In this document: piece after piece, positions 10,114-19,935 of the stretch
How the letters are laid out: every line of letters begins with the position of its first letter
Numbering within the stretch: the first letter of the stretch is position 1
Assembly (NCBI RefSeq): GCF_013178945.1
Contig: NZ_JABFDM010000003.1
Span: 434,001-498,000 of the forward strand
DNA: 64,000 nucleotides
Reading direction: 5' to 3'
Source: Bradyrhizobium aeschynomenes
GTDB lineage: Bacteria; Pseudomonadota; Alphaproteobacteria; Rhizobiales; Xanthobacteraceae
The notes under the pieces: generated by a model
The model's input: only the letters and a program-made list of their open reading frames with translations
What the model was told of the DNA's origin: nothing
Database searches by the model: none
Position numbers and translations under genes: made by a program

Positions 10114-12678
10114 TCATGAATGTCCATGCTGACGGTGATGCCTGTAGTGACGTCGTGGACGCCCGGTTCTCACGGCGAAAGACTTGAGCGCTTCCGCGCT
10201 GACCAAGTAGGCGGCGACCAGGACGGCGATGCCAGCCAGCACACTAGCCGGCGGGGCAACGAAGCCGAACCATGCGCCCGCCGGCGTGAAGGGAACAATG
10301 AGCGCGGCGAACAGCGCAGTCAGCGACGAGGCCGTCAGCATCGGATCGGCCTGGTTGCTCCATGGCCGCCCGTTGGTCCGGATGATGAAGATGACGAGTA
10401 TCTGCGTCGCCATGGATTCGAGGAACCAGGCCGTGCGGAACTCGTCGGGCGTGGCGTGGAACAGATAGAGCAGCGCGCCGAAGGTCAGGAAGTCGAACAG
10501 CGACGATAACGGCCCCATGATCCCGGCGAAGCGCAACAGCCGCTTCATGTCCCAGCGTTGCGGCCGCGCGGTCGCCTGCGGGCTGACGCGATCGAAGGGG
10601 ATGCCAAGCTCGGAGAGATCATAGAGCAGGTTGTTGAGCAGGATCTGCGTCGGCAGCATCGGCAGGAACGGCAGCACGATCGAGGCGACCGCCATCGACA
10701 GCATGTTGCCGAAGTTCGAGCTCGCGCCCATCCTGACGTATTTCAGGATGTTGGCAAAGGTCCGCCGGCCCTCCTCGACGCCGTCGGCGACGACCTCGAG
10801 ATCGGAGGAGAGCAGAATCATGTCGGCAGCGGATTGTGCCACGCCGGTCGCACCGTCGACCGACAGGCCGATGTCGGCCACCTTCAGCGCCGGCGCATCG
10901 TTGATGCCGTCGCCGAGGAAGCCGACGACCTCGCCCGAGGCCTGCAGCGCCTTGACGATACGCGATTTCTGATCGGGGGCGAGCCGCCCGAAGGCGTCGG
11001 CCGAGCGAACCTGCACCGCGAGCGCCTCATCGCTGAGCTCGGCGATGTCGCTTCCGGACAGCACGCGGTCGGCCTTCAGGCCGACGAGGCCGGCCAGCCG
11101 CTTGACCACGACCGGATCGTCGCCCGAGAGAATTTTCAGCGCGATGCCGGCGCGGGCAAGCTGGGCGATGGCTGCGGCTGCGGTGGGTTTTGGCGGATCG
11201 GCGAAGGCGCACAGTCCCTCGAAGGTCAGGTCCTGCTCGTCGTTGGTTTCGACGTCGCGCGGGGCGCCGCTCCAGGGACGTGACGCGATTGCGACGGTGC
11301 GCAGGCCCTCTTGCGCCAGCGCATGAACGCGTTCGCACATCCCGGCGCGGCCGGTCGCGTCGAGCACGGCGATCACATCGCCGTGCCGTTGCTGCGTGCA
11401 GAGCTCGATCACCGCTTCGGGCGCACCCTTCACGATCAGGATCTGCTCCTGCCCGCGGATTGCCAGCACGGAGCCGAGACGGCGCGAGAAGTCGAAGGTC
11501 TGCTGGCCGCCCAAGGCCCATCCCGCCGCGGCCTGATCGGCACCTGCGAGCAGCGCGGTATCGAGCGATCCGCGATCGCCGCCGAGCGCGGCGGCAATCG
11601 CGCCAAGCTCCGCGGCGCGCGGATCGTCGCGGCCGTCTGCCGCGATGCTGCGGGCGAGAGTGATCTCCGCCGACGTCAGCGTTCCGGTCTTGTCGGTGCA
11701 CAGCACCGACATCGCGCCGAGGTCGTGGATCGCCGCGAGCCGCTTCACGATCACCTTGCGCTTGGCCATGCGCAGCGCTCCGCGCGACAGCGTCACCGTC
11801 GTGATCATCGGCAGCAGCTCGGGCGTCAGTCCGACCGCGAGCGCGACCGAGAACAACAGCGAGTCGAGCACGTCGCGGCCGAACACCACGCGAAAGGCGA
11901 GCACGATGACGACCAGCGCCAGTGTGAGCCGTGCGACGACCAGACCGAACTCGTGCAGATCGCGCTCGAACGGCGTACGCACCTGTGCTTCCGCCAGTGC
12001 CGAGGCGGCCGCCCCGAACATCGTGTTCGGCCCAGTGTTGACGACGAGAGCGACGGCTTCGCCGGTCTGCGCCACCGAGCCGCGGAACAGCGCGTTCGAC
12101 GTATCGTTCTCGTCGCTGGGAAGGTCGGCCTGCTTGGTCACGGGATAGGGCTCGCCGGTCAGGGCAGCCTCGCCGGCGGTGAAAGCCTTGGACTCGAGAA
12201 TCAGTGCATCCGCCGGAACGATGTCGCCGGCGCGCACGCGCACGATGTCGCCGGGCACGACCAGGTCGACATCGATCTCCCGATAGGCGCCGTCGCGCTT
12301 GACCTCGGCCTTCAAGGCCACGGAGCGCCGCAGCTCCTCGGCGGCTTTGACGGCATGGCCCTCCTGAACGGTATCGAGTCCGATCGACAGCGTCAGGATC
12401 AGGACGATGATTGCGCCGCCGATCACGTCGCCTGTCACCATCGAGATGATGCCGGCGACGAGCAGAATGAGCGATAGCGGCTCGAGCAGCCGGCGCAGCA
12501 CGGCGCGCAGGGGGCCAACGACGTGCGAAGGAGAGTCGGCGTTGCGGCCGTAGAGTTGCAGCCGCTGTTGTGCGTCGGACTCGCCGAGTCCCTTCAAATC
12601 GCAGTCCAGGGACGCTCCGACCTGTGCGGGCGAGAGGCGCCAGAACCGGGGTAGGCCGGAGGTGGTTTCCGTGGTCAC
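10114..12678 (-). CDS. mgtA: P-type ATPase, magnesium-translocating (MgtA/P3B-like)
   Basis: 854 residues. Actuator motif TGEP (174-177), membrane-4 motif GLTPELLP (283-290), phosphorylation site DKTGTLT with Asp 329, and hinge GDGINDAP near residue 605. GLTPELLP and the C-terminal six-helix region are characteristic of P3B magnesium importers (family knowledge) rather than of heavy-metal or calcium pumps. N-terminal 'PAQVGASLDCDLKGLGESDA' is the usual cation-ATPase N-domain. It should import Mg2+ across the inner membrane using ATP. It is divergent from the MacA-like gene; a FixK/FNR-type box lies 65 bp upstream of the start. No long mgtA-type leader is present: the gap is only 192 bp. Confidence 0.88.
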   Translation of the reverse strand: MTTETTSGLPRFWRLSPAQVGASLDCDLKGLGESDAQQRLQLYGRNADSPSHVVGPLRAVLRRLLEPLSLILLVAGIISMVTGDVIGGAIIVLILTLSIGLDTVQEGHAVKAAEELRRSVALKAEVKRDGAYREIDVDLVVPGDIVRVRAGDIVPADALILESKAFTAGEAALTGEPYPVTKQADLPSDENDTSNALFRGSVAQTGEAVALVVNTGPNTMFGAAASALAEAQVRTPFERDLHEFGLVVARLTLALVVIVLAFRVVFGRDVLDSLLFSVALAVGLTPELLPMITTVTLSRGALRMAKRKVIVKRLAAIHDLGAMSVLCTDKTGTLTSAEITLARSIAADGRDDPRAAELGAIAAALGGDRGSLDTALLAGADQAAAGWALGGQQTFDFSRRLGSVLAIRGQEQILIVKGAPEAVIELCTQQRHGDVIAVLDATGRAGMCERVHALAQEGLRTVAIASRPWSGAPRDVETNDEQDLTFEGLCAFADPPKPTAAAAIAQLARAGIALKILSGDDPVVVKRLAGLVGLKADRVLSGSDIAELSDEALAVQVRSADAFGRLAPDQKSRIVKALQASGEVVGFLGDGINDAPALKVADIGLSVDGATGVAQSAADMILLSSDLEVVADGVEEGRRTFANILKYVRMGASSNFGNMLSMAVASIVLPFLPMLPTQILLNNLLYDLSELGIPFDRVSPQATARPQRWDMKRLLRFAGIMGPLSSLFDFLTFGALLYLFHATPDEFRTAWFLESMATQILVIFIIRTNGRPWSNQADPMLTASSLTALFAALIVPFTPAGAWFGFVAPPASVLAGIAVLVAAYLVSAEALKSFAVRTGRPRRHYRHHRQHGHS

Positions 12679-12742
12679 GCGCGCCCGTTCATGTTCGTGG
12701 ACAGATGTTCACGGCTGAATTGCACGAAGCATCGTGCCCCGG

Positions 12743-12756
12743 TTGACCTAGCGCAA
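12743..12756. promoter_or_regulatory. FixK/FNR-type box between mgtA-like and MacA-like genes
   Basis: TTGACCTAGCGCAA fits the FixK2-style pattern TTGA-N6-GCAA. The centre is about 71 bp upstream of the P-type ATPase start (12678) and about 121 bp upstream of the adaptor start (12871), so the shorter distance favours the ATPase. Inference from sequence pattern. Confidence 0.5.
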
Positions 12757-12870
12757 CATCCTGATGCGCCCATGACCTAATTTCCAGGGACCGCGCCGCA
12801 GGGCTGGCGGCTGCAAATTGACGAGCACGAGGACGAGATCCCGCCCGGTCCGCCGGGCGCATCTGTATTG

Positions 12871-14142
12871 ATGGACATGGTCGACCAAGCTGCAGCCCTC
12901 ACGCGTCAGAACAGCAAGCCAATGCCGAAGGTGTGGACCGCCTTGCTGGCGCATCGCTGGTTCATTCTGGCGGTCCTGCTGCTGCTCGGCCTCGGGGGCT
13001 GGCAGAGCGTGCGTGTCATGCTCGGCCCGGCGATCTCGGTCGATCAGGTCCGCCGCGGCGATCTGGTCGAGACGGTCGTTGCCAGCGGCCATGTCGAGAC
13101 GCCGTTCCGCGTCGAGATCGGCAGCCAGATCACCGGCACCGTCGATGAAGTTCTCGTGCTCGAAGGCCAGCGTGTCACCAAGAGCCAGCCGCTGATCTCG
13201 CTGGAAGCGCGCGAGCTCAAGGCTGCGGTGGTGCAAGCCCAGGGACAGGTCGCGCAGGCCGAGGCGCGGATGCGGCAGCTCGCGGAGCTGACCTTGCCCT
13301 CGGCGAAGGAGGCGCTGCGCCAGGCGCAGGCGACGCTGCTCAACGCGCAGCAGAGCTATGATCGGACCTCGCAACTGACCGGCAATGGCTATGCCACGCG
13401 CGCCGCGCTCGACGAGGCGCAGAAGACGTTGGATATCGCTCTGGCGCAGAAGCGCGCGGCCGAATTCCAGGTCTTCACCGCCAGCCCTGGCGGCAGCGAC
13501 CACGTGATGGCGGAGACGCAGCTGAACCAGGCGCGCGCCAATCTCGACACGGCTCAATCGCGGCTCGGCTACGCGACGATCTCGGCGCCCCGCGACGGCG
13601 TGCTGATCACGCGCAATGTCGAGAAGGGGACCGTGGCGCAGCCGGGCAAGGCGCTGCTGGTGCTGGCGCCTGCCGGCAACGTCCAGCTCGTCCTGCAGAT
13701 CGACGAGCGCAATCTCGGCAAGCTCGCGCTCGGCCAGACGGCGCTGGCCTCGGCGGATGCGTATCCGGACAAGCGCTTCGCGGCCGTCGTCAGCTACATC
13801 AATCCCGGCATCGATCTGTCCCGCGCGTCCGTGCAGGTCAAGTTGACCGTCAAGGACCCGCCGGACTATCTGCGCCAGGACATGACGGTGTCGGTCGACA
13901 TCGAGGTCGCATCGCGCAAGGACACGCTCGAACTGCCGGTGCGCTCGGTTCATGATCTCACCTCCGGGCAGCCCTGGGTGCTCGGCATCAAGGACGGCCG
14001 CGCCGTCAAGCTGCCGGTGCGCGCCGGCATTCGCGGCAACAGCCATGTCGAGATCATCGACGGCTTGAATGCGGGGGACATTGCGGTGCCCCAGAGTTCG
14101 GGTATCGTGACCGGACAGCGCTTTCGTCCGGTGCTGCCGTGA
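12871..14142 (+). CDS. HlyD/MacA-family periplasmic adaptor
   Basis: 423 residues from ATG 12871 (a TTG directly before is less likely). One membrane anchor at about 28-46 (WFILAVLLLLGLGGW), a barrel-sandwich half 'VVASGHVETPFRVEIGSQIT', a long alpha-hairpin rich in Ala/Gln (about 110-210), the second lipoyl half 'ISAPRDGVLITRNVEKGTVA', then beta-barrel and membrane-proximal domains. Such adaptors bridge an inner-membrane ABC exporter and an outer-membrane channel. It overlaps the permease gene by 4 bp (GTGA), and the ATPase follows, so the three genes form one operon encoding a MacAB-like exporter. No outer-membrane TolC gene is nearby. The substrate is unknown. Confidence 0.9.
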   Translation: MDMVDQAAALTRQNSKPMPKVWTALLAHRWFILAVLLLLGLGGWQSVRVMLGPAISVDQVRRGDLVETVVASGHVETPFRVEIGSQITGTVDEVLVLEGQRVTKSQPLISLEARELKAAVVQAQGQVAQAEARMRQLAELTLPSAKEALRQAQATLLNAQQSYDRTSQLTGNGYATRAALDEAQKTLDIALAQKRAAEFQVFTASPGGSDHVMAETQLNQARANLDTAQSRLGYATISAPRDGVLITRNVEKGTVAQPGKALLVLAPAGNVQLVLQIDERNLGKLALGQTALASADAYPDKRFAAVVSYINPGIDLSRASVQVKLTVKDPPDYLRQDMTVSVDIEVASRKDTLELPVRSVHDLTSGQPWVLGIKDGRAVKLPVRAGIRGNSHVEIIDGLNAGDIAVPQSSGIVTGQRFRPVLP

Positions 14143-15365
14143 ACCGCTGGCTGCCGTTCGAGTGGATCGCGGCGGTGCGCTTCCTGCGCGAAGGACGTCT
14201 GCAGACATTGTTCATCATCGGCGGCATCGCGATCGGCGTCGGCGTGATCGTGTTCATGTCGGCGATGCTGGCGGGCCTCGAGGCCAACTTCATCAAGCGC
14301 GTGCTGACCTCGCAGCCGCAGATTCAACTGCTGACGCCGGATCAGGTCGCGCGTCCCCTGCGCAACGGCAACGGCGTCATCGAGGATCCGATCGTGCAGC
14401 GCCCGAGTCAGCGCGTGATCTCGATCGATCAATGGCCGAAGATCCGCGACCAGATGCTGGCGATGCCTGAGATCACCGCAGTGTCGCCGACCATCTCCGG
14501 CTCGGCGCTGGCCATTCGTGGCGATGCCAGCCGCGCCGTGACGTTGTCCGGCGTCGAGCCGGAGAGCTACTTTAAGATCGTGCGCGTGCCGGACTACATC
14601 GTCGCCGGCGAGCCGCGGCTGACCAGCGACGACATCATCATCGGCACTGAGCTGGCCAGGGAGCTCGGCGCGATCGTTCGTGACAAGCTCAATGTCCAGG
14701 CCGCCTCCGGCGCCAATCGCGTGCTGACGGTGACCGGCCTGGTCGATCTCGGCAACAAGGGCGTCAATCAGCGCGCGGCGTATGTCGCGCTGCGCACCGC
14801 GCAGTCGCTGCTCGGCATGGTCGGCGGCGTCACCACGATCGACATCACCGTGAAGGACATCTACGCGGCGGAAGATATCGCCCAGCGCATCCAGGCAGCG
14901 AACCTGGTCAAGGCCGACAGCTGGATCAAGACCAATGCGCAGTTCTTCACCGCGGTGCGCGCGCAGGAAACCTCGAACACGCTGATCCGGGTGTTCGTTG
15001 CGCTCTCGGTCGCGTTCGGCATCGCAGCCGTGCTGATCGTCTCGGTGATCCAGCGCTCCAAGGAGATCGGCATTCTCAGGGCGATGGGGACCTCGCGCGG
15101 CCAGATCCTGCGCGTGTTCCTGCTGCAGGGCGGGCTGCTCGGCTTCATCGGCTCGCTGTTCGGCGCCGCGATGGGAGCGGGTGCCTTGATCTATTGGCAT
15201 GCGGTGCAGCGCCAGGCTGACGGTTCGGAATTATTTCCCCTGATCCTCGAACGTCGGCTGTTCATCATCACGGCCCTGATCGCGACGGTGACGGGGTTGC
15301 TCGCGGCGACCGCGCCGGCGTTGCGCGCGGCCAAGCTCGATCCGGTGGTGGCGATCCGTGGCTGA
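14139..15365 (+). CDS. ABC exporter permease, MacB/FtsX type
   Basis: 408 residues from GTG 14139, translationally coupled to the adaptor stop. One N-terminal membrane helix (about 22-44), a large periplasmic MacB_PCD domain, and three C-terminal helices (about 285-305, 330-355, 370-395) with '[20 protein letters not shown]', the classic FtsX coupling region, and a closing '[15 protein letters not shown]'. This is the permease half of a type VII (mechanotransmission) ABC exporter. In MacB the ATPase is fused to it; here the ATPase is a separate gene overlapping by 8 bp. The complex should drive extrusion through the adaptor. Confidence 0.9.
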   Translation: MNRWLPFEWIAAVRFLREGRLQTLFIIGGIAIGVGVIVFMSAMLAGLEANFIKRVLTSQPQIQLLTPDQVARPLRNGNGVIEDPIVQRPSQRVISIDQWPKIRDQMLAMPEITAVSPTISGSALAIRGDASRAVTLSGVEPESYFKIVRVPDYIVAGEPRLTSDDIIIGTELARELGAIVRDKLNVQAASGANRVLTVTGLVDLGNKGVNQRAAYVALRTAQSLLGMVGGVTTIDITVKDIYAAEDIAQRIQAANLVKADSWIKTNAQFFTAVRAQETSNTLIRVFVALSVAFGIAAVLIVSVIQRSKEIGILRAMGTSRGQILRVFLLQGGLLGFIGSLFGAAMGAGALIYWHAVQRQADGSELFPLILERRLFIITALIATVTGLLAATAPALRAAKLDPVVAIRG

Positions 15366-16041
15366 GGTCATCCTGCGTCTGGAGAAGGTCTGCAAGGCCT
15401 ACAATGTCGGCCAGCCGACCGAGAGCGAGGTGCTGCACGACATCGACCTCGAAGTCGACCGCGGCGAGTTCGTTGCGCTGATCGGTCCGTCCGGCTCCGG
15501 CAAGAGTACGTTGCTCAACATCGTCGGTCTGCTCGATCGGCCGACCTCCGGCCGGCTGACGATCAAGGGCCAGGACACCGCCTCGCTCAGCGACGCCGAG
15601 CTCACCCATCTGCGCGGCCATACCATCGGCTTCATTTTCCAGTCGCATCTGCTGATCTCCGCCTTCACGGCCAAGGAGAACGTCATGATGCCGCTGCTGG
15701 TCGATCGCGGCTTTCCGAGTCCAGAGATCGAGGCGCAGGCGGGCAGGCTGCTCGATCAGGTCGGCCTGGCAAAGTTCGCCGGCCACCTCGCAAGCAACAT
15801 GTCGGGCGGCCAGCAGCAGCGCGTCGCGGTGGCGCGGGCGCTGGCAATGAACCCGGATCTGGTGCTGGCGGACGAGCCGACCGGCAATCTCGACACCAAG
15901 TCGGCGGAGGCGGTCTTCGCCCTGCTGCAACAGGTCAATCGCCGGGTCGGCACCAGCTTCCTGCTGGTCACCCACAACCTTGATCTGGCGCGGCGCTGCG
16001 ACCGCATCATCGAGGTTGTCGATGGGCGCATTCAGGCCTGA
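15358..16041 (+). CDS. ABC exporter ATP-binding protein, MacB/LolD type
   Basis: 227 residues from GTG 15358. Walker [10 protein letters not shown] near 42-50, Q-loop in '[19 protein letters not shown]', signature MSGGQQQRV, Walker B '[12 protein letters not shown]', H-loop in '[14 protein letters not shown]'. The 'TGNLD' D-loop and overall length are typical of the LolD/MacB/FtsE group. It powers the permease encoded just upstream (8-bp overlap). Last gene of the three-gene export operon; it is followed by a 378-bp gap before purA. Confidence 0.92.
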   Translation: MAEVILRLEKVCKAYNVGQPTESEVLHDIDLEVDRGEFVALIGPSGSGKSTLLNIVGLLDRPTSGRLTIKGQDTASLSDAELTHLRGHTIGFIFQSHLLISAFTAKENVMMPLLVDRGFPSPEIEAQAGRLLDQVGLAKFAGHLASNMSGGQQQRVAVARALAMNPDLVLADEPTGNLDTKSAEAVFALLQQVNRRVGTSFLLVTHNLDLARRCDRIIEVVDGRIQA

Positions 16042-16419
16042 CCGGCGACGGTGCTGATCAGCAGCTGTGCTTCCGGTTTGCAACTTCGATCGTAGATTCG
16101 CCGCCGTTCCAGTGCTCAATGAGCACGCCTGGGTCAGGGCGCCGACAGAAGCGCCGGCCCGGGTCGCCCATCCGCAGCCGGGGCGGCATGAAATTTTGGG
16201 GCTTATCAAAGGCTTGGTGGCGCTGTTGTGTGCTCCGAGGGCCCGTTCTTGCTTGCCTAGCCCGGCGGCTTCCTTTATCCGGTGGGTCGCCTCGCAAGCG
16301 AGCGGTCCCGGCCGCGATTTGGGCTGGGCGCATGGTTGGCCAGGCTGGCCCCTCATCGGAAGCGATATCGTCCGAGCCGATCGTGCTGTTTTGGATCTTG
16401 GCAGAGGAAAGAGCTGCGA
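16042..16419. promoter_or_regulatory. 378-bp gap with candidate purA promoter
   Basis: No gene is seen. A possible sigma-70-type promoter is CTTGCC at 16252-16257 and TTTATC at 16274-16279 with 16 bp between, leaving a leader of about 135 nt before purA. No recognisable riboswitch or PurR-like dyad is visible. A ribosome site (gaggaaag) sits just before the purA ATG at 16420. The promoter is a suggestion from pattern only. Confidence 0.35.
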
Positions 16420-17712
16420 ATGGCTAACGTCGTCGTCGTCGGCGCCCAATGGGGTGACGAGGGGAAGGGCAAGATCGTCGACTGGCTGTCGGAGCAGGCC
16501 GACATCGTCGTTCGCTTCCAGGGCGGCCACAACGCCGGTCATACGCTCGTTATCAACGGCGCGACCTACAAGCTGGCGCTGCTGCCGTCGGGCGTGCTGC
16601 GCACGGGCAAGCTGTCGGTGATCGGCAATGGCGTCGTGTTCGATCCGCAAGCCTTTCTCGACGAGGTCAGCAAGCTGCAGTCGCAGGGCGTGGCCATCAG
16701 CCCGGACAATCTGCGCGTGGCCGAGAACGTCACGCTGATTCTGCCGCTGCATCGTGAACTCGACGCACTCCGGGAGTCCGCGAGTGCCGCGACCGCGATC
16801 GGCACCACCCGCCGCGGCATCGGCCCGGCCTATGAGGACAAGGTCGGCCGCCGCGCCATCCGCCTGATGGACCTCGCCGATCTCGACACGCTGCCGCACA
16901 AGATCGATCGCCTGCTCGCCCATCACAACGCGCTGCGCCGGGGCCTCGGCCTGGAGCTGATCGACGGCAAGGCCATTCTGAACGAACTGACGGCGCTGGC
17001 GCCGAAGCTGCTGCCTTACGCCGAGACGGTGTGGCGGCTGCTCGACATCAAGCGCCGCGAAGGCAAGCGTATGCTGTTCGAGGGCGCGCAGGGCGCGCTG
17101 CTCGACGTGGATCACGGCACCTACCCTTACGTGACCTCGTCCAACACGGTGGCGGCGCAGGCCGCGACCGGCGCCGGCCTGGGGCCGGGCGCGATCGGCT
17201 ACGTGCTCGGCCTTTGCAAGGCCTACACGACGCGGGTCGGACAGGGACCGTTTCCCACCGAGCAGGATAACGAGACGGGCCGGAAGATCGGCGAGCGTGG
17301 CCGCGAGTTCGGAACGAATACCGGCCGGCCGCGTCGATGCGGCTGGTTCGATGCCGTCCTGGTTCGCCAGGCGGTGCGGACTTGCGGCATTAACGGTCTT
17401 GCACTGACCAAGCTGGACATTCTCGACGGTTTCGACACCATCGAGGTCTGCACCGGCTATCGGCTGGACGGCAAGGAGATCGATCATTTCCCGGCAGGCG
17501 AAGGCGCTCAGGCCCGGGTCGAACCGATCTACGAGACCATCGAAGGCTGGAAGCAGCCGACGGCGAACGCACGCTCCTGGGCCGATCTGCCGGCCCAGGC
17601 CATCAAATACGTCCGACGCATCGAGGAACTGGTGGGTTGCCCGATTGCGCTGCTTTCCACCAGCCCCGAACGCGAGGATACTATTCTGGTCCAGAATCCC
17701 TTCGAAGCGTGA
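16420..17712 (+). CDS. purA: Adenylosuccinate synthetase
   Basis: 430 residues, the usual family length. ATG 16420 follows gaggaaagagctgcga and begins [20 protein letters not shown], with the catalytic/P-loop GDEGKGK and '[10 protein letters not shown]' immediately after; an open 46-residue upstream extension is Arg-rich and rejected. Other landmarks: '[20 protein letters not shown]', '[20 protein letters not shown]', '[11 protein letters not shown]', '[12 protein letters not shown]'. The enzyme joins IMP and aspartate with GTP to adenylosuccinate, the committed step to AMP, in the cytosol. It is probably monocistronic or co-transcribed with the following uncharacterised gene (36-bp gap). Confidence 0.97.
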   Translation: MANVVVVGAQWGDEGKGKIVDWLSEQADIVVRFQGGHNAGHTLVINGATYKLALLPSGVLRTGKLSVIGNGVVFDPQAFLDEVSKLQSQGVAISPDNLRVAENVTLILPLHRELDALRESASAATAIGTTRRGIGPAYEDKVGRRAIRLMDLADLDTLPHKIDRLLAHHNALRRGLGLELIDGKAILNELTALAPKLLPYAETVWRLLDIKRREGKRMLFEGAQGALLDVDHGTYPYVTSSNTVAAQAATGAGLGPGAIGYVLGLCKAYTTRVGQGPFPTEQDNETGRKIGERGREFGTNTGRPRRCGWFDAVLVRQAVRTCGINGLALTKLDILDGFDTIEVCTGYRLDGKEIDHFPAGEGAQARVEPIYETIEGWKQPTANARSWADLPAQAIKYVRRIEELVGCPIALLSTSPEREDTILVQNPFEA

Positions 17713-17748
17713 AGGGACCCGACAGCGCAGCCCGCGAATTGAGTTGAT

Positions 17749-19392
17749 ATGGCCGACTACTACCCGCTGATAGCCCGCGCCATTGCCGGATTGGACCCCA
17801 ACGCTCCCGGCGAAAGCCGGCGCGCGCTTTATGAGCGGGCACGGGCGGCGCTGATCGCGCAGCTGCGCAGCGTCCAGCCGCCGCTCAGCGAATCCGAGAT
17901 CACCCGCGAGCGGCTGTCGCTCGAGGAGGCGGTCCGCAAGGTCGAGGCCGAAGCGGCTCAGCGCGCCCGTGAGGCACAGCGGGCCTCCAGCGGCGCGGCC
18001 CGTCCCGGCGATGCGCTGCGCCGGGCCGGCGCGCGCAATCCCGATGCTCCGGCGGCCCCCGCAGCTCAGCCCGGCCCGACGCCCGAACAACCCGCGGCTC
18101 CCGCTGCGCGACCGCGGCCAGCTGCTGGGTCCCCAGTGCCTCGCAACGACCGTCCGCCGACTGGTCCTGAGCTGGCAGAGACACGGTCCGTCCGTCCTCC
18201 GCGGACCGAGTCGCCGGTTGCCGCGGCAGCCCCGGCTGCACCGGCTCGGCCGCAGCCGCCACAGGGCGCATCCCAGGATGTACCGCCGTTGCGCGAGCGT
18301 CCGGCCCCCCCGCGACGGGGCCAGGACAACAACGGCACTGCCGCTGCGACGCCGTCGATGCGTGGCTTCCGGGACATCACCGCCGACGTCGATGATCTCG
18401 GCAAGGCGACGGCCCAGGCCAATCGCGCCGCGCGCAAGACCTACGCCAATGTTCCGGCGACCGACCTCGACCGCCTCGACGGCGATGATGACCGGCCGCC
18501 GCTGCCCGCCGAGCCGGCCTATTCCTATGACGAGTCGGTCCAGGAAGCCGAGCGCTACGCGGTGCCGGCCACTGCCTCGGCCCGTCCGCGGACGGCCGGC
18601 GAGCGCGAGGCCAAGAAAAAGCCGGAGCGCAGTGGATCGACCTTCCCGTTCAAGGCCGCCATTGCTGCCGGCATCGTGCTGATCCTGATCGGCGCCGGCA
18701 TTCTGTGGGGCCGGCCGCTGGTCGGAACCGTCAGCAGCCTGTTCAAGTCGACCTCGACGGTCGAGGCGCCGAAGGACGCCGGGGCGCCGCTGAGCAAGCC
18801 GAAGATCACCGACCGCGTCGGCCAATCGCCATCCTCGGACCAGATCGCGCCGGTGGCCCAGAAGGTCGTGCTCTACGACGAGGATCCGGCCGATCCGAAG
18901 GGCAAGCAGTATCTCGGCACGGTGGTCTGGCGCACCGAGCAGATCAAGGCGACAGGCACGCAGAAGGCCGACATCGCCGTGCGGGCCGACATCGAGATTC
19001 CCGATCGCAAGTTCAAGATGACGATGTCGTTCCGCCGCAACACCGATACGTCGCTGCCGGCGAGCCATACCGCCGAGCTCACCTTCATCCTGCCGCAGGA
19101 TTTCGCGGGTGGAGGCGTCGGCAATGTGCCGGGCATCCTGATGAAGTCCAACGAACAGTCGCGCGGCACGCCGCTGGCGGGCCTCGCGGTCAAGGTGACC
19201 GACGGCTTCTTCCTGGTCGGCCTCTCCAATGTCGACGCCGACCGGACCCGCAACGTGCAGCTCCTGAAGGAACGCTCCTGGTTCGACGTTCCCTTGGTCT
19301 ACACCAACCAACGCCGGGCGATCATCGCGATCGAGAAGGGGGCTCCGGGCGAGCGCGCCTTCAACGACGCCTTCGCGCTGTGGGGAGACTGA
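17749..19392 (+). CDS. Uncharacterised single-pass membrane protein with proline/alanine-rich domain
   Basis: 547 residues. I do not recognise a named family. Residues 1-80 are helical and begin 'MADYYPLIARAIAGLDPN' with a heptad-like stretch 'ERLSLEEAVRKVEAEAAQRA'; about 80-290 is a low-complexity Pro/Ala/Arg-rich region, probably disordered; one membrane helix lies at about 300-322 (KAAIAAGIVLILIGAGILWG); residues about 360-547 form a folded, beta-rich domain ('KVVLYDEDPADPKGKQYLGT', 'TVVWRTEQIKA', 'LPASHTAELTFILPQDFAGG'). The likely topology puts the disordered part in the cytoplasm and the folded domain in the periplasm. Located 36 bp after purA and 54 bp before the next gene. Some relatives may carry automated 'histidine kinase' labels; no kinase motif is present. 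Confidence 0.75.
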   Translation: MADYYPLIARAIAGLDPNAPGESRRALYERARAALIAQLRSVQPPLSESEITRERLSLEEAVRKVEAEAAQRAREAQRASSGAARPGDALRRAGARNPDAPAAPAAQPGPTPEQPAAPAARPRPAAGSPVPRNDRPPTGPELAETRSVRPPRTESPVAAAAPAAPARPQPPQGASQDVPPLRERPAPPRRGQDNNGTAAATPSMRGFRDITADVDDLGKATAQANRAARKTYANVPATDLDRLDGDDDRPPLPAEPAYSYDESVQEAERYAVPATASARPRTAGEREAKKKPERSGSTFPFKAAIAAGIVLILIGAGILWGRPLVGTVSSLFKSTSTVEAPKDAGAPLSKPKITDRVGQSPSSDQIAPVAQKVVLYDEDPADPKGKQYLGTVVWRTEQIKATGTQKADIAVRADIEIPDRKFKMTMSFRRNTDTSLPASHTAELTFILPQDFAGGGVGNVPGILMKSNEQSRGTPLAGLAVKVTDGFFLVGLSNVDADRTRNVQLLKERSWFDVPLVYTNQRRAIIAIEKGAPGERAFNDAFALWGD

Positions 19393-19446
19393 CGGGGCGG
19401 CACGGGCTTCGCGCCTTCGGCGGATCGGCGAGGCAGGAGGTTTGTC

Positions 19447-19893
19447 ATGAAGCGATATCTCATCTTCGTTGCCGTCGGCCCCGCGCTGGGCGGCTTCGCG
19501 CTGCTTCTGGTCACCACCTATATGTCCGGCTACTGGACCAAGACCGATCCGGGTGAAGTGGCCAAGCTGTTCAAGGTGTTCGTCACGTCGCTGCAATACA
19601 GCTACCTGTTCGGCTTCCTGCCGGCGCTGATGATGTGCGCGATCGACGACATCCTGTTCCATGTCCGGCGGATCGCGCCGGTGATGCGGATGCTGATCGT
19701 GGGCGGCATCGCCTTCGTTCTCGCCGGCTTCAACTATGCGTCCCATGGCTCCGAATACGGCGCGCTGCAGTGGATCCTGTATGGCCTCGTCGGCTTCATT
19801 CCGGCGACGGTGTCGTCCTGGCTGGTTCACAACTTCGTCGATGAGCAACTTCCGGATGCCTCGCCGGCCCGGCCCAGCGAGCATGGTGCGTGA
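19447..19893 (+). CDS. Small polytopic membrane protein (possibly DUF5413)
   Basis: 148 residues, ATG preceded by ggcaggaggtttgtc, a strong ribosome site. Four hydrophobic segments: 'YLIFVAVGPALGGFALLLVT', about 38-58 around 'YSYLFGFLPALMMCAIDDIL', 'MLIVGGIAFVLAGFNYA', and 'WILYGLVGFIPATVSSWLVH'. It resembles DUF5413-type proteins found in Bradyrhizobium and relatives (recalled, moderate confidence). Function unknown. It may be co-transcribed with the upstream membrane protein (54-bp gap) and the DUF4112 gene downstream (about 40-bp gap). Confidence 0.7.
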   Translation: MKRYLIFVAVGPALGGFALLLVTTYMSGYWTKTDPGEVAKLFKVFVTSLQYSYLFGFLPALMMCAIDDILFHVRRIAPVMRMLIVGGIAFVLAGFNYASHGSEYGALQWILYGLVGFIPATVSSWLVHNFVDEQLPDASPARPSEHGA

Positions 19894-19935
19894 CGGCGTG
19901 ACGCAACTTGCGCCGCGCTGCCGCGTTTCTATGTG

